DNA of 64,000 nt from JAJXWB01 sp046349085 (GTDB taxonomy: Bacteria > Pseudomonadota > Alphaproteobacteria > Rhizobiales > Beijerinckiaceae): positions 434,001-498,000 of the forward strand of contig JAXMDA010000001.1 in NCBI GenBank assembly GCA_046349085.1. The letters are read 5' to 3'. The notes under the pieces are model-generated. The model ran no database searches, was not told where the DNA came from, and was given only the letters and a program-made list of their open reading frames with translations. The position numbers and the translations under genes were made by a program. Shown here one piece after another: positions 16,465 through 24,569 of the stretch (positions are counted from its first letter, which is position 1; the number at the start of each line of letters is the position of its first letter).

Positions 16465-17048
16465 GCGACGACGCGACGCTTCTCCGGCAATCCATCGATT
16501 TGTGTTCGAAATGGACGGTCCTGCCGCTCGTCGCAGGCTGCGTGGCAAGCGTCGCGGCTGCGCCCGGCGAAGCCGGCGCGTTCGGCGCCGCGCTGTTCGC
16601 CCTGACGCTGGCCATCGCCATTATCGACTGGAAGCTGCTGCTCATCCCGAATTGGCTGAATGCGCTCGTCCTTGTCCTGGGCCTGGCGCAGGCGGCGGCG
16701 CTCGCCAACGACGGTCTGCGCTGGGAGGCGGCCGCCGAAGCCCTTGCCCGCGGCGCAACGCTGGGCGCCGTCCTGCTCGCCGTCCGCGCGATCTACGCCA
16801 AGGCTCGCGGGCGTGAAGGCCTCGGGCTCGGCGACGTCAAGCTCGCAGGCGCAGGCGGTCTGTGGGTCGGCTGGGCGATGCTGCCGGTGATCGTCGAGAT
16901 CGCCACGCTGTCGGCGCTCGCCGTCTTCCTGATCGCGCCGCGTCTCGCCGGCAGGCCCGCGCGCTGGAACGCGCGACTGCCGTTCGGCTCGTTTCTCGCG
17001 CCGGCAATCTGGGCGACCTGGCTGATCGAGACCTGGCTTTCGGCCTAG
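16461..17048 (+). CDS. Prepilin peptidase (GspO-like, A24 family), short form
   Basis: A 195-residue polytopic membrane aspartic protease. It has both catalytic aspartate motifs of the A24 family: one at IIDWKLLLIPN (near residue 55) and the other in the GLGLGDVKLAGAGG block (near residue 125). It lacks the N-terminal zinc/methyltransferase domain of full-length GspO/PilD, so it may cleave prepilins without N-methylating them. The GTG start overlaps the gspD stop (GTGA, 16461-16464). It would process GspG-K. Its stop overlaps the mtnA stop on the opposite strand. Confidence 0.85.
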   Translation: MSDDATLLRQSIDLCSKWTVLPLVAGCVASVAAAPGEAGAFGAALFALTLAIAIIDWKLLLIPNWLNALVLVLGLAQAAALANDGLRWEAAAEALARGATLGAVLLAVRAIYAKARGREGLGLGDVKLAGAGGLWVGWAMLPVIVEIATLSALAVFLIAPRLAGRPARWNARLPFGSFLAPAIWATWLIETWLSA

Positions 17049-18139
17049 CGGGCGAGATCGGGATAGAGCAAGCCCAATCCCTGCGCGCTGGCGGCGCATA
17101 CGCCGCGCTCGGTGATGACGCCCGTCACGAGGCGAGCGGGCGTAACGTCGAATGCGTCATTGCGCGCGGGCGAACCGTCAGGCGTCAATTGCACCTCGAC
17201 GATATCGCCGCCCGGAGCGCGTCCCCGGATATGCGTGACCTCGCGCGCGCTGCGCTGTTCGATCGGAATATCCTTCACGCCGTCGGAAATGCGCCAGTCG
17301 ATCGTCGAGCTCGGCAGCGCCGCATAAAAGGGGACGCCGTTGTCCTGCGCGGCGAGCGCCTTGAGATAGGTGCCGACCTTGTTGCAGACGTCGCCTGCGC
17401 TCGTCACGCGGTCGCTGCCGACGATGCACATGTCGACAAGACCGTGCTGCATGAGATGGCCGCCCGCATTGTCGGCGATCACGGTATGCGGGACGCCTTC
17501 GGCTTGCAGCTCGAACGCCGTGAGGCTGGCGCCCTGATTGCGCGGCCGGGTTTCATCCACCCAGATGTGAAGGTCCACGCCCGCCCGCGCCGCCCTGTAG
17601 ATCGGCGCGAGCGCAGTTCCCCAGTCGACGGTCGCGAGCCAGCCGGCGTTGCAATGCGTCAGGATATTGAGCCTGCGGCCTGCGTTGCGCGCAGCGAGCT
17701 CCTTGATGATCGCTGCGCCATGATCGCCGATCGCGGCGCAGGCCGCGACATCTTCCTCGGCGATCGCGGATGCCTCCGCGTAAGCTGCCGCGCGCCGTTC
17801 GGAGAGCTGCGCGGCAAGCACGACCGCACGCGAACGGTCGAGCGCCCAACGCAGGTTCGACGCTGTGGGGCGGGTCGCCAGCAGCATGGCATGGGCCGCT
17901 TCGACCGCTGCGTCCGAGGCGTCTTCCGCAACCGCAAGCGCAAGCCCGTAGGCGCCGGTCACGCCGATCAGCGGCGCGCCGCGCACGATCATGTCGGCGA
18001 TGGCGCGCGCCGCCTCTGGGGCGCTCGAAAGCCGCTGCGTGGTCAGGCGATGAGGCAGCGCGGTCTGGTCGATCACGTGGACGCTTCGTCCATCCCCGTC
18101 GAGCCAGATCGTCCGGTAGTCGCGTCCCTCGATGCGCAT
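17045..18139 (-). CDS. mtnA: Methylthioribose-1-phosphate isomerase
   Basis: A 364-residue enzyme of the eIF2B-like family that converts 5-methylthioribose 1-phosphate to 5-methylthioribulose 1-phosphate in methionine salvage. Visible motifs are RGAPLIGVTGAYG near residue 53, the catalytic Cys motif LTHCNAG near 159, the catalytic Asp in CIVGSDRVT near 240, and NKVGTYLKA. No other methionine-salvage genes are in the window. It is convergent with the prepilin peptidase gene, their stop codons sharing four bases (CTAG). Confidence 0.95.
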   Translation of the reverse strand: MRIEGRDYRTIWLDGDGRSVHVIDQTALPHRLTTQRLSSAPEAARAIADMIVRGAPLIGVTGAYGLALAVAEDASDAAVEAAHAMLLATRPTASNLRWALDRSRAVVLAAQLSERRAAAYAEASAIAEEDVAACAAIGDHGAAIIKELAARNAGRRLNILTHCNAGWLATVDWGTALAPIYRAARAGVDLHIWVDETRPRNQGASLTAFELQAEGVPHTVIADNAGGHLMQHGLVDMCIVGSDRVTSAGDVCNKVGTYLKALAAQDNGVPFYAALPSSTIDWRISDGVKDIPIEQRSAREVTHIRGRAPGGDIVEVQLTPDGSPARNDAFDVTPARLVTGVITERGVCAASAQGLGLLYPDLAR

Positions 18140-18238
18140 TGCGGGTTTTCGCTCTCCAGTCCGTCGCCGAAATCGGCGGCCGCGCGCTTGTGGCGCATCC
18201 CCCTGCGCTTGTAAACGTCAGGAAAGGAAAACGCAGCA

Positions 18239-19003
18239 ATGCAGGGCATGACGACGGCAATGGCGGCTGGCGCGATGGCGATCGTCTTCGCCGCGGCCGT
18301 GTTGCGCGGCCTCACCGGCTTCGGCTTCGCGCTCGCGGCCGTGCCCATGCTGGGCATTCTCATGCCGCCCGCGCAGGCCGTTCCCCTGTCCATGTGCATC
18401 GTGGCGGCGGGCGGCGTTTTCGGGGCGCGACGCGCGATGACGGCATGCCACTGGCCGTCCATCCTGCGGATTGCGCTCGCCGCGGCCGCGGGAACGCCGG
18501 CCGGCGCTTTCCTGTTGAAGCATATTTCCCCCGAGGCGGCGCGCATCGCCATTGCATTCTTCACCCTCGCGGCCGTCATTGGCGTCGCGCGCGCGGGCGC
18601 CGCGGACGCGCCCTTCGGTCCGGCGCGCGCTTTCGCCTACGGGCTTGTCGCGGGGCTGTTCAACGGGCTCGCCTCGATGCCCGGGCCGCCGGTCGTCGCC
18701 TATTTCATGTCCTCGTCGCTCAGTCGCGAGGCGATCCGCGCCTCCATGCTGATCGTATTCCAGATCACGGTCTTCGCGGGCCTCGCGAGCGCAATCGCAT
18801 TCGGCCTCGTTACACGCGATACATTGTTTCTCGCGGCGATCTCGCTGCCCGGCTTCTGGATCGGCAACTGGGCCGGGGCCCGCCTGTTCGCGCTCGGCTC
18901 CGAGCAGACATACCGCCGCGTCGCGCTCGTTTGCCTCATTGCGATGGCGATCGGCAGCGCGGCGCCGGCTCTGGCGTCGCTGATGCGCGCGTCGGCGCAC
19001 TGA
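18239..19003 (+). CDS. TauE/SafE-family (TSUP) membrane exporter
   Basis: A 254-residue integral membrane protein with about eight hydrophobic segments and the family's internal repeat: an N-terminal LRGLTGFGFALAAVPML block and a second-half LVAGLFNGLASMPGPPVVAYF block. TSUP proteins move sulfite, sulfonates or other organic anions across the inner membrane; the substrate here is unknown. It is divergent from mtnA with 99 bases between them and is followed after about 80 bases by a cyclase-family hydrolase on the same strand. Confidence 0.9.
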   Translation: MQGMTTAMAAGAMAIVFAAAVLRGLTGFGFALAAVPMLGILMPPAQAVPLSMCIVAAGGVFGARRAMTACHWPSILRIALAAAAGTPAGAFLLKHISPEAARIAIAFFTLAAVIGVARAGAADAPFGPARAFAYGLVAGLFNGLASMPGPPVVAYFMSSSLSREAIRASMLIVFQITVFAGLASAIAFGLVTRDTLFLAAISLPGFWIGNWAGARLFALGSEQTYRRVALVCLIAMAIGSAAPALASLMRASAH

Positions 19004-19080
19004 CGCTTCCGCTTACCTGATCGGAAAATGCTGCTAGTCTTCACGCGACAAGCGCCTGAATGCGCAGGCCGGGAGGACAC

Positions 19081-19854
19081 ATGCCGCGCCAGATCATCGA
19101 TCTGTCCGTACCGCTTCAGAACGACGTGCCCGCCGATCCGCCGGGCCTTCATCCCACGATCGAGTATATCGATCACAAGCAGAGCCTGCCGCAGATCCTT
19201 CCCTATTTTCCGGGGTTGAAAGCGGAAGACCTGCCCGATGGCGAAGGGTGGGCGGTCGAGCGCGTGCATCTGTCCACCCACAACGGCACGCATCTCGACG
19301 CGCCCTGGCACTTTCATCCGACGATGAATCGCGGCCAGCGCGCCTGGACGATCGACGAAGTGCCGCTCGAATGGTGCTTCCAGCCTGGCGTCAAGCTCGA
19401 TTTTCGGCATCTGCCCGACGGCTATGTCGCCACGGCCGCCGACGTCGAAGCGGAACTCAAGCGCGTCGGCCATGAATTGCGGCCGCTCGACATCGTGGTG
19501 GTCAATACCAGCGCAGGCATGAAATACGGCCAGGCCGACTATGTGACTTCGGGCTGCGGCATGGGCTACGAAGCGACCATGTACCTGCTGGAGCGCGGCG
19601 TGCGGCTGACCGGGATCGACGGCTGGAGCTGGGACGCGCCCTTCGTGCACACGGCGAAGAAATTCGCGCAGACGCACGACGCCGGGTTGATCTGGGAGGG
19701 CCACAAGGCCGGCCGGCACATCGGCTATTGCCACATCGAGAAGCTGCACAATCTCGAAGCCTTGCCGTCGACCGGCTTCACCATTTCATGCTTTCCCGTG
19801 AAGATCGAGCGGGCGTCGGCAGGCTGGACGCGGGCGGTCGCGATCATCGGCTAG
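19081..19854 (+). CDS. Cyclase-family metal-dependent hydrolase (kynurenine formamidase-like)
   Basis: A 257-residue protein of the cyclase family (bacterial kynurenine formamidase, isatin hydrolase and relatives). The metal-binding signature HNGTHLDAPWHF is present near residues 66-77, and the GIDGWSWDAPF block near 181-191 belongs to a subgroup with an extra C-terminal metal or substrate loop. These enzymes hydrolyse amides or lactam rings with a divalent metal. The ATG follows GGAGGACAC. Kynurenine pathway partners are absent, so the substrate is open; the TSUP transporter upstream could handle its product. Confidence 0.85.
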   Translation: MPRQIIDLSVPLQNDVPADPPGLHPTIEYIDHKQSLPQILPYFPGLKAEDLPDGEGWAVERVHLSTHNGTHLDAPWHFHPTMNRGQRAWTIDEVPLEWCFQPGVKLDFRHLPDGYVATAADVEAELKRVGHELRPLDIVVVNTSAGMKYGQADYVTSGCGMGYEATMYLLERGVRLTGIDGWSWDAPFVHTAKKFAQTHDAGLIWEGHKAGRHIGYCHIEKLHNLEALPSTGFTISCFPVKIERASAGWTRAVAIIG

Positions 19855-19928
19855 AACAATTCACGCCGAGATAGAATCGCGTTGCTGTTTCCGCCTCGCG
19901 AGAAAACGCTCACGGCTGGAGGCCGTCT

Positions 19929-21065
19929 TCAAAGGCGGGAGCGCGCGTCCTGCGATCGCTCGCTCCCGCTGCGCCCGCGCGCCAGCGCCACACCCTTCAC
20001 CTGCGCGTAGACCGGCATGTCTTCGGCAAGGCCGAGCGTTTCCCAGGAGCGACGCGTGACGCGCGCGAGCAGGCGCGCGCCGTCTCCGCCTTCGCCCAGG
20101 CCGAGAACGACAATCATTTCCGCCTCGCCCATGGCGGTCGCGCTGATAATGCGCGCGTTCAGAATGTTGACGATGGAGCTTGGCCCCGGCTTCTCGCGCG
20201 CCAGGCTGACGTCGCCCGCAGTAACCCGCAATCTCCGATGCTCGCCGACGACGCCTGCGGAGGCGGGCGTCAGAAAGCGGCCGCCCGCCACGTCGAGTTC
20301 GAGCAATCCGTAGCGTGCGTCATGCGCGCGCACGACGGCGTCGAGCATGACGGCCGCCTCGCGCGAGCGCGCGAAGGGAAATGACGGATCGCTCTGCAAT
20401 TCCGTGAGCGGACCCGCGGCTACGACCTTGCCTGCTTCCATCAGAACGAGATGGTCGGCAAGCCTTTCGACTTCGCGCAGGTCGTGCGTGACGTAGACGA
20501 CCGGGAGCGAAAAGCGGGCATGCAGCCGCTCGAGATAGGAAAGTATCTCGTCTTTGGCGGCCGCATCGAGCGCGGACAAAGGCTCGTCCATCAGTAGAAG
20601 GCGCGGCTGACTGAGCAGCGCGCGGCCAAGCGCGACGCGCTGGCGCTCGCCGCCCGACAGATGACGCGGCGATCGTTCGAGCAAGCCTGCAAGGCCGAAA
20701 AGCTCTACGACTTCATCGTAGCCGATTGCGCTCCCGCTTGTTGCGCCGCGGGGCGCGCCGTAGAGGAGATTGCGCCGCACCGACATGTGCGGGAAGAGGC
20801 TCGCCTCCTGAAAGACGTAGCCGATCGGACGCCGATGCGTCGGAACGAATGTCGCCGCATCGTCCTGCCACAGCTCGCCGTCGAGCGCGCAATAGCCGTG
20901 ACCGAGGCGCTGCAATCCGGCGATGCACCGCAGCACGCTAGTCTTGCCGCAACCCGAACGTCCGAACAACGCGGTGATCCCCTGCCCCGGCGCCAGGAAA
21001 TCGGCGTCGAGCAGGAAGGCGCCTATGCGTCCGCGAAAGCGCGCCTTGAGCCCCGGCGCGATCAA
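19929..21065 (-). CDS. modC: Molybdate ABC transporter ATP-binding protein ModC
   Basis: A 378-residue ATPase. Walker A is GRSGCGKTS near residue 37, the signature is LSGGERQRVALGRALL near 133, and Walker B is RLLLMDEPLSALD. A C-terminal TOBE/MOP-like domain (residues ~295-360, SIVNILNARIISATAMGEAEMIV) is characteristic of ModC and senses molybdate. The start is a TTG at 21065 that overlaps the modB stop (TTGA) and follows GGGAG. It energises molybdate import for the Mo-bis-MGD enzymes in this window (PadB-like subunit and NapA). Confidence 0.92.
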   Translation of the reverse strand: MIAPGLKARFRGRIGAFLLDADFLAPGQGITALFGRSGCGKTSVLRCIAGLQRLGHGYCALDGELWQDDAATFVPTHRRPIGYVFQEASLFPHMSVRRNLLYGAPRGATSGSAIGYDEVVELFGLAGLLERSPRHLSGGERQRVALGRALLSQPRLLLMDEPLSALDAAAKDEILSYLERLHARFSLPVVYVTHDLREVERLADHLVLMEAGKVVAAGPLTELQSDPSFPFARSREAAVMLDAVVRAHDARYGLLELDVAGGRFLTPASAGVVGEHRRLRVTAGDVSLAREKPGPSSIVNILNARIISATAMGEAEMIVVLGLGEGGDGARLLARVTRRSWETLGLAEDMPVYAQVKGVALARGRSGSERSQDARSRL

Positions 21066-21751
21066 TTGCGCGCTCCCGCAATGCGTTTCTCGAGCAGGAT
21101 CATGGCGAGCACGACGACGAAGGCGAATGCGACCATGCCCCCGGCCAGGATATTCGCCTCCCGCCATTGCGAGTTTTCGACATAGTCGAAAATCGCGGTC
21201 GAAAGCACGCGCGTGCGGCCCGGAATATTGCCGCCGATCATCAGCACCACGCCGAATTCGCCGATGGTGTGCGCGAACCCGAGGATGGCGCCGGTGAGCA
21301 AGCCGGGGCTCGCCATCGGCAACGCCACGGTCCAGAAGGCGCGCCACGGGGATGCGCGCAGGGTCGCCGCAGCCTCGATCGGCCGGTCGCCCATGGCGGC
21401 GAAGGCGTTTCGGACAGGCTGCACGACAAAGGGAAGGGAATAGACGATCGAGCCGATGACGAGGCCCTCGAAGCTGAAGGCGAGCGTCCGCGCGCCCCAC
21501 AGGCTTGCAACTGCGCCGCCCGGCCCGTGCGGACCGAGCGCAACGAGCAGATAGAACCCGAGGACGGTCGGCGGCAGGACGATGGGCAGCGAGACAATCG
21601 CCGCGACGATCTCCTTCCATCGCGCCGGCGAACGGGCGAGCCACCAAGCGAGCGGCGTCGCGACGACGAGCAGAATCGCAGTCGACACCGCCGCCAGTTG
21701 CAAGGTCAGCGACACGACCGGCCAAAGAGCGACGGACAGTCCGCTCAGCAT
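21062..21751 (-). CDS. modB: Molybdate ABC transporter permease ModB
   Basis: A 229-residue permease with about five transmembrane helices and the EAA loop (EAAATLRASPWRAFWTVALPMASPGLLTG) that contacts ModC. VLPPTVLGFYLL and HTIGEFGVVLMIGGNIPG are typical of ModB. No modA gene for the periplasmic binding protein lies upstream; the preceding gene on the same strand is a short unknown ORF 40 bases away. Confidence 0.93.
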   Translation of the reverse strand: MLSGLSVALWPVVSLTLQLAAVSTAILLVVATPLAWWLARSPARWKEIVAAIVSLPIVLPPTVLGFYLLVALGPHGPGGAVASLWGARTLAFSFEGLVIGSIVYSLPFVVQPVRNAFAAMGDRPIEAAATLRASPWRAFWTVALPMASPGLLTGAILGFAHTIGEFGVVLMIGGNIPGRTRVLSTAIFDYVENSQWREANILAGGMVAFAFVVVLAMILLEKRIAGARN

Positions 21752-21790
21752 GCCGGCGGCGCCTGCACATCTCGCAGCGGCGGAAAAACG

Positions 21791-22090
21791 TCATGCATAT
21801 TCGCGCAACCGGTCGCGTGCGCGCGCCAAAGCGCTCTGCATGATCTTCTCGATGGGCGCGCGGCGGAAGATAACGAAACGAACTGGAGCGGTCGGACCAT
21901 TCCTCCAATAGATCAGGAAAGGCTCTTTCAGCCAAGAAAGCAGCTTGGCGGTCGGAACAACCGAGAGGAATGATTTATCGCGGAACCGACCTGCGATGAC
22001 GCAAGCCGCGAGCTTCTCCGCCTCCGCGCGCACGACATTTTCTACCTCGACAGGCTGCAAAGCCGGCTTGGAAATCTTGCCGATCGCCAT
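21791..22090 (-). CDS. Hypothetical protein upstream of modB
   Basis: A 99-residue reading frame on the same strand as modBC, ending 39 bases before the modB start. It is basic, with a central FLSVVPTAKLLSWLKEPFLIYW segment and a C-terminal ALARARDRLREYA helix. I do not recognise a family. There is no signal peptide, so it is not a molybdate-binding ModA. Base composition is close to that of its neighbours. It may be a real small gene or a fortuitous frame. Confidence 0.4.
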   Translation of the reverse strand: MAIGKISKPALQPVEVENVVRAEAEKLAACVIAGRFRDKSFLSVVPTAKLLSWLKEPFLIYWRNGPTAPVRFVIFRRAPIEKIMQSALARARDRLREYA

Positions 22091-22149
22091 AACCGGCAGG
22101 CGAGAGGCGACGGTTACATACTTCGGCGTCGCGGCGCGCTCGGGGATCG

Positions 22150-22214
22150 GGCTTGCAACAAGGGCAAGCCGTTTCGCGCAAGGGCTTGCGCCCGGCCGAC
22201 GCCGGCCGGCGTCG
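22150..22214. terminator. Three consecutive hairpins downstream of the dioxygenase gene
   Basis: Three inverted repeats follow each other: GGCTTGC (22150-22156) with GCAAGCC (22164-22170); GCGCAAG (22176-22182) with CTTGCGC (22185-22191); and a perfect 18-base palindrome CGACGCCGGCCGGCGTCG at 22197-22214. They lie 25 bases beyond the stop of the minus-strand dioxygenase gene, so they may stop or stabilise that transcript. No long T tract follows, so Rho-independent termination is uncertain. Confidence 0.5.
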
Positions 22215-22238
22215 TTTGCTTGATGTCGGCGGCGGGCG

Positions 22239-23345
22239 TCAGCGCTGCCAGGCGCGGCCCGGCCTGGCGAAGCTCGCTTTCAGCGCGAGCATCTTCTTGA
22301 AGCGCGGCTTGTCGGCGAACGCCGCCTTCAGCACCGTGACGAGACGGCGCGGCGTCATGCGCGCATCGATGAAGTCGTCAGGCAGATCGGGGCCCCATTG
22401 ATAGAGCCCTTCGCGATTCAGGACGTGATAGCCCGGCGGCTGCGAAACGTCGAACAGGTCGCCGTCGGCGTAGTGCTCGTGTTTCTGGCCCCAGGGATCG
22501 CGCCAGTAGTCGAAAATCTGGCTCCCGAGCAGATGGCGGCCGACGCCCCAGGCGTGTTTGTAACGTCTGGCGAGCATGACCTGTTGGCCCATCTCCACGG
22601 CGTCGAGATCGACGACTTCGAAGGCGACATGATCGGCCTTCGACTCGAGGCCCATGGCGACGAACAGAGTGTGGTGGTCTGTCGGCCGGTCGCCGCAATC
22701 GAGACGCATGAAGGCGCCGACCGGCGCGCCATCGGCCAGACACATGACATCGGACGGAACAAAGCCGAACGTGACCATGTACCAGCGCGCGCTGCTGTCG
22801 AAATCGGGCGTCTCGAGCACGAGATGACCGAGCTTTGTCACTGCTGGCGGCTGGAGCGGCGGACGCTGCGTGTTGTTGACGCGAACGATCCGGTTCGGCG
22901 CATTGTGCGGGATTGCCGAGCGCAGCGGCAGAGGCGCCGCGGGCTGGTAGCCGTGAACCACTTCGACGGATACGCCCTCCGGATCCTTGAGGCGAACCAC
23001 GGAACCGCCGCCGGGCGCGCTCGATGTCTCTATCGGCCTGCCAAACGCCTTCGCCAGCTTCTGCAGATCTTCCGCGGACGGAACCGAAAGACCGAGGCCG
23101 AGGAATCGCGCGTTCGGTCCTCTGGTTGCGCGATAGATGTAGGGCTGCGCCTCCGCGCCGCGCAGGCAGAGCTCGCGGTCCGTGCGCTCTGCGACGACGA
23201 GTCCGAAATCGGTGAGGTAATCCGCCGCCTTGTCGAGATCAGGGCGTTCGAAGTGGACAAACAGGAGCTTGTCCGCCTTCACGAGAGGAGCGCGGCTGCG
23301 CGGCAATTCGATACTGCCGGGACCGGCGAACGCGGGTTGAGTCAT
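22239..23345 (-). CDS. Type I extradiol ring-cleavage dioxygenase (VOC superfamily)
   Basis: A 368-residue two-domain vicinal-oxygen-chelate protein. The catalytic C-terminal domain carries the Fe(II) triad expected for type I extradiol enzymes: His174 in KLGHLVLET, His239 in ADHVAFEV and Glu290 in QKHEHYADG. The N-terminal domain (residues ~22-135) is the non-catalytic VOC copy. It would cleave a catechol-type ring next to the hydroxyls, producing a semialdehyde or diketo acid for the FAH-family hydrolase at 24570. The next gene on the strand is a collapsed FAD monooxygenase, which may once have made its substrate. Confidence 0.88.
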   Translation of the reverse strand: MTQPAFAGPGSIELPRSRAPLVKADKLLFVHFERPDLDKAADYLTDFGLVVAERTDRELCLRGAEAQPYIYRATRGPNARFLGLGLSVPSAEDLQKLAKAFGRPIETSSAPGGGSVVRLKDPEGVSVEVVHGYQPAAPLPLRSAIPHNAPNRIVRVNNTQRPPLQPPAVTKLGHLVLETPDFDSSARWYMVTFGFVPSDVMCLADGAPVGAFMRLDCGDRPTDHHTLFVAMGLESKADHVAFEVVDLDAVEMGQQVMLARRYKHAWGVGRHLLGSQIFDYWRDPWGQKHEHYADGDLFDVSQPPGYHVLNREGLYQWGPDLPDDFIDARMTPRRLVTVLKAAFADKPRFKKMLALKASFARPGRAWQR

Positions 23346-23362
23346 GAGCGGAACTCCTCGGA

Positions 23363-23764
23363 TCAGGCGGCGTCGCGGGCTACGCCGCGGACCTGAAGCA
23401 CAGGCGCAAACAGGCGGAGCGTCGGCAGGTCTTTTCCCTTTTCGATCCGATCAACGATGAACCGGTCGGGACGCACGAGGGCTGCGGTAAAATGATTCTG
23501 CCGCGCCCAATCGAGAAAAGCGGCCTCCGACGTCTGCGGAGAGAGCGTGCGCCCGCCTGCGGCTGTGGCGTTGATGCTGACGAAGCGGGCGCCGAGCGCC
23601 TCGAGGATCTGAATATCCCGCTCCTCCTCGCGGCGCGCGAGGACCACGACCTGCACGCCCGATGCCCCAGGAGATTGGCGATCATGAGGCCGACGGGCCC
23701 CGCGCCCGCCGAAGATTGCGACATCAGGGCCGATCGGCCGAACGTTTCCCGACCGCTCCGACAT
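23363..23764 (-). pseudogene. FAD-dependent aromatic monooxygenase remnant (MhpA-like), middle deleted
   Basis: This 402-base stretch keeps the two ends of a flavoprotein hydroxylase normally over 500 residues long. The start ATG at 23764 follows GGAGAGAG and reads MSERSGNVRPIGPDVAIFG. The dinucleotide-binding motif GAGPVGLMIANLLG is then found in another frame, and the original frame resumes at GVQVVVLAR. The sequence passes straight to the family's C-terminal region, with LGARFVSINAT and the AALVRPDRFIVD block. The FAD-contacting GD motif and the substrate pocket are missing, so the product cannot be active. Confidence 0.75.
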
Positions 23765-23809
23765 CTTTCTCTCTCCCGCCGGCCGCCTCGCCAGATTAAT
23801 GTTGAACAT

Positions 23810-23834
23810 TATTGTCATATCGACTATTAAGTCA
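23810..23834. promoter_or_regulatory. TetR-type operator candidate, site 1
   Basis: TATTGTCATAT (23810-23820) is followed by CGACTATTAAGTCA (23821-23834), an interrupted inverted repeat with GAC and GTC arms. It lies in the divergent gap between the dioxygenase operon and the tetR gene at 23871, 37 bases before its ATG. A near copy occurs at 26533-26557 beside the second tetR gene. The position fits repression of both directions. Confidence 0.6.
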
Positions 23835-23870
23835 ATATGAGATATCTGAGCAATTCGAGGACGGGTGTAG

Positions 23871-24518
23871 ATGGCGACGATCGATCCAGCGCGCCGGGCC
23901 GCAATCGGGGTCGAGAGGCGCGCAAGAAGTCGGGCGCTGCTCGTGCAAGCCGCACGGACGCTTATCGGCAAGCGGCCCGTCGATGCGATCACCGTGTCGG
24001 ACGTAACGGATGAGGCGGGAATGTCGAAGGGCGCGTTCTATGGGCACTTCCACGACCTTGACGCGCTGCGATCGGCGGTGGCCAACGAATTGTCCGAAGA
24101 ATTGCAGGCGCGGATCGTCGTCTATCGGGAGCGGACGGAAGACCCGTTCATAAAGATCGCAATCGGCTGCCTCAATTATATCGAGCGCGCCCGGCGCGAG
24201 CCCGGATGGGGCGCGTTGGCGGCGCGCGGCATCTGGGCTTTTCCGAACGTCGCGCAAGAGGCCAGGCGCCGGCTGACAGAGGATCTCGACGCTGCGGCGG
24301 CGCAGGATCTGCGCGCGCCGATAAAGGCGGAAATCGCTTTCGATCTCGTGGTCGGTCCGGTGCTGCAGGCGATGCGTTCAGCGTCCGAGGGACGCCTCTC
24401 GGAACCCGATGCTCCGCCGCTGGTGGCGGGCATTCTGCGCGCGCTGGGCCTGAGCGCGTCCGAGGCGGCAGCAAGTGTCGACGCCGCGCGGCGAATACTC
24501 TCGGCAAAATTCGACTAG
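23871..24518 (+). CDS. TetR-family transcriptional regulator (first of two paralogues)
   Basis: A 215-residue TetR regulator. The helix-turn-helix lies near residues 42-62 (ITVSDVTDEAGMSKGAFYGHF). The C-terminal domain contains ARREPGWGALAARGIWAFP, with counterparts in the second TetR protein at 25528-26247 (RR-EIG-ERRA start, GC-x-x-(Y/F)IERA). It is divergent from the dioxygenase gene and 51 bases upstream of the FAH-family gene, and it likely represses both through the operator at 23810-23834. The inducer is probably an aromatic substrate or intermediate (inference). Confidence 0.88.
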   Translation: MATIDPARRAAIGVERRARSRALLVQAARTLIGKRPVDAITVSDVTDEAGMSKGAFYGHFHDLDALRSAVANELSEELQARIVVYRERTEDPFIKIAIGCLNYIERARREPGWGALAARGIWAFPNVAQEARRRLTEDLDAAAAQDLRAPIKAEIAFDLVVGPVLQAMRSASEGRLSEPDAPPLVAGILRALGLSASEAAASVDAARRILSAKFD

Positions 24519-24569
24519 GCCGCGTGGCTCGACCGGAAAATTCAGGCGGGCACCAAGAAAGGAAACGAC

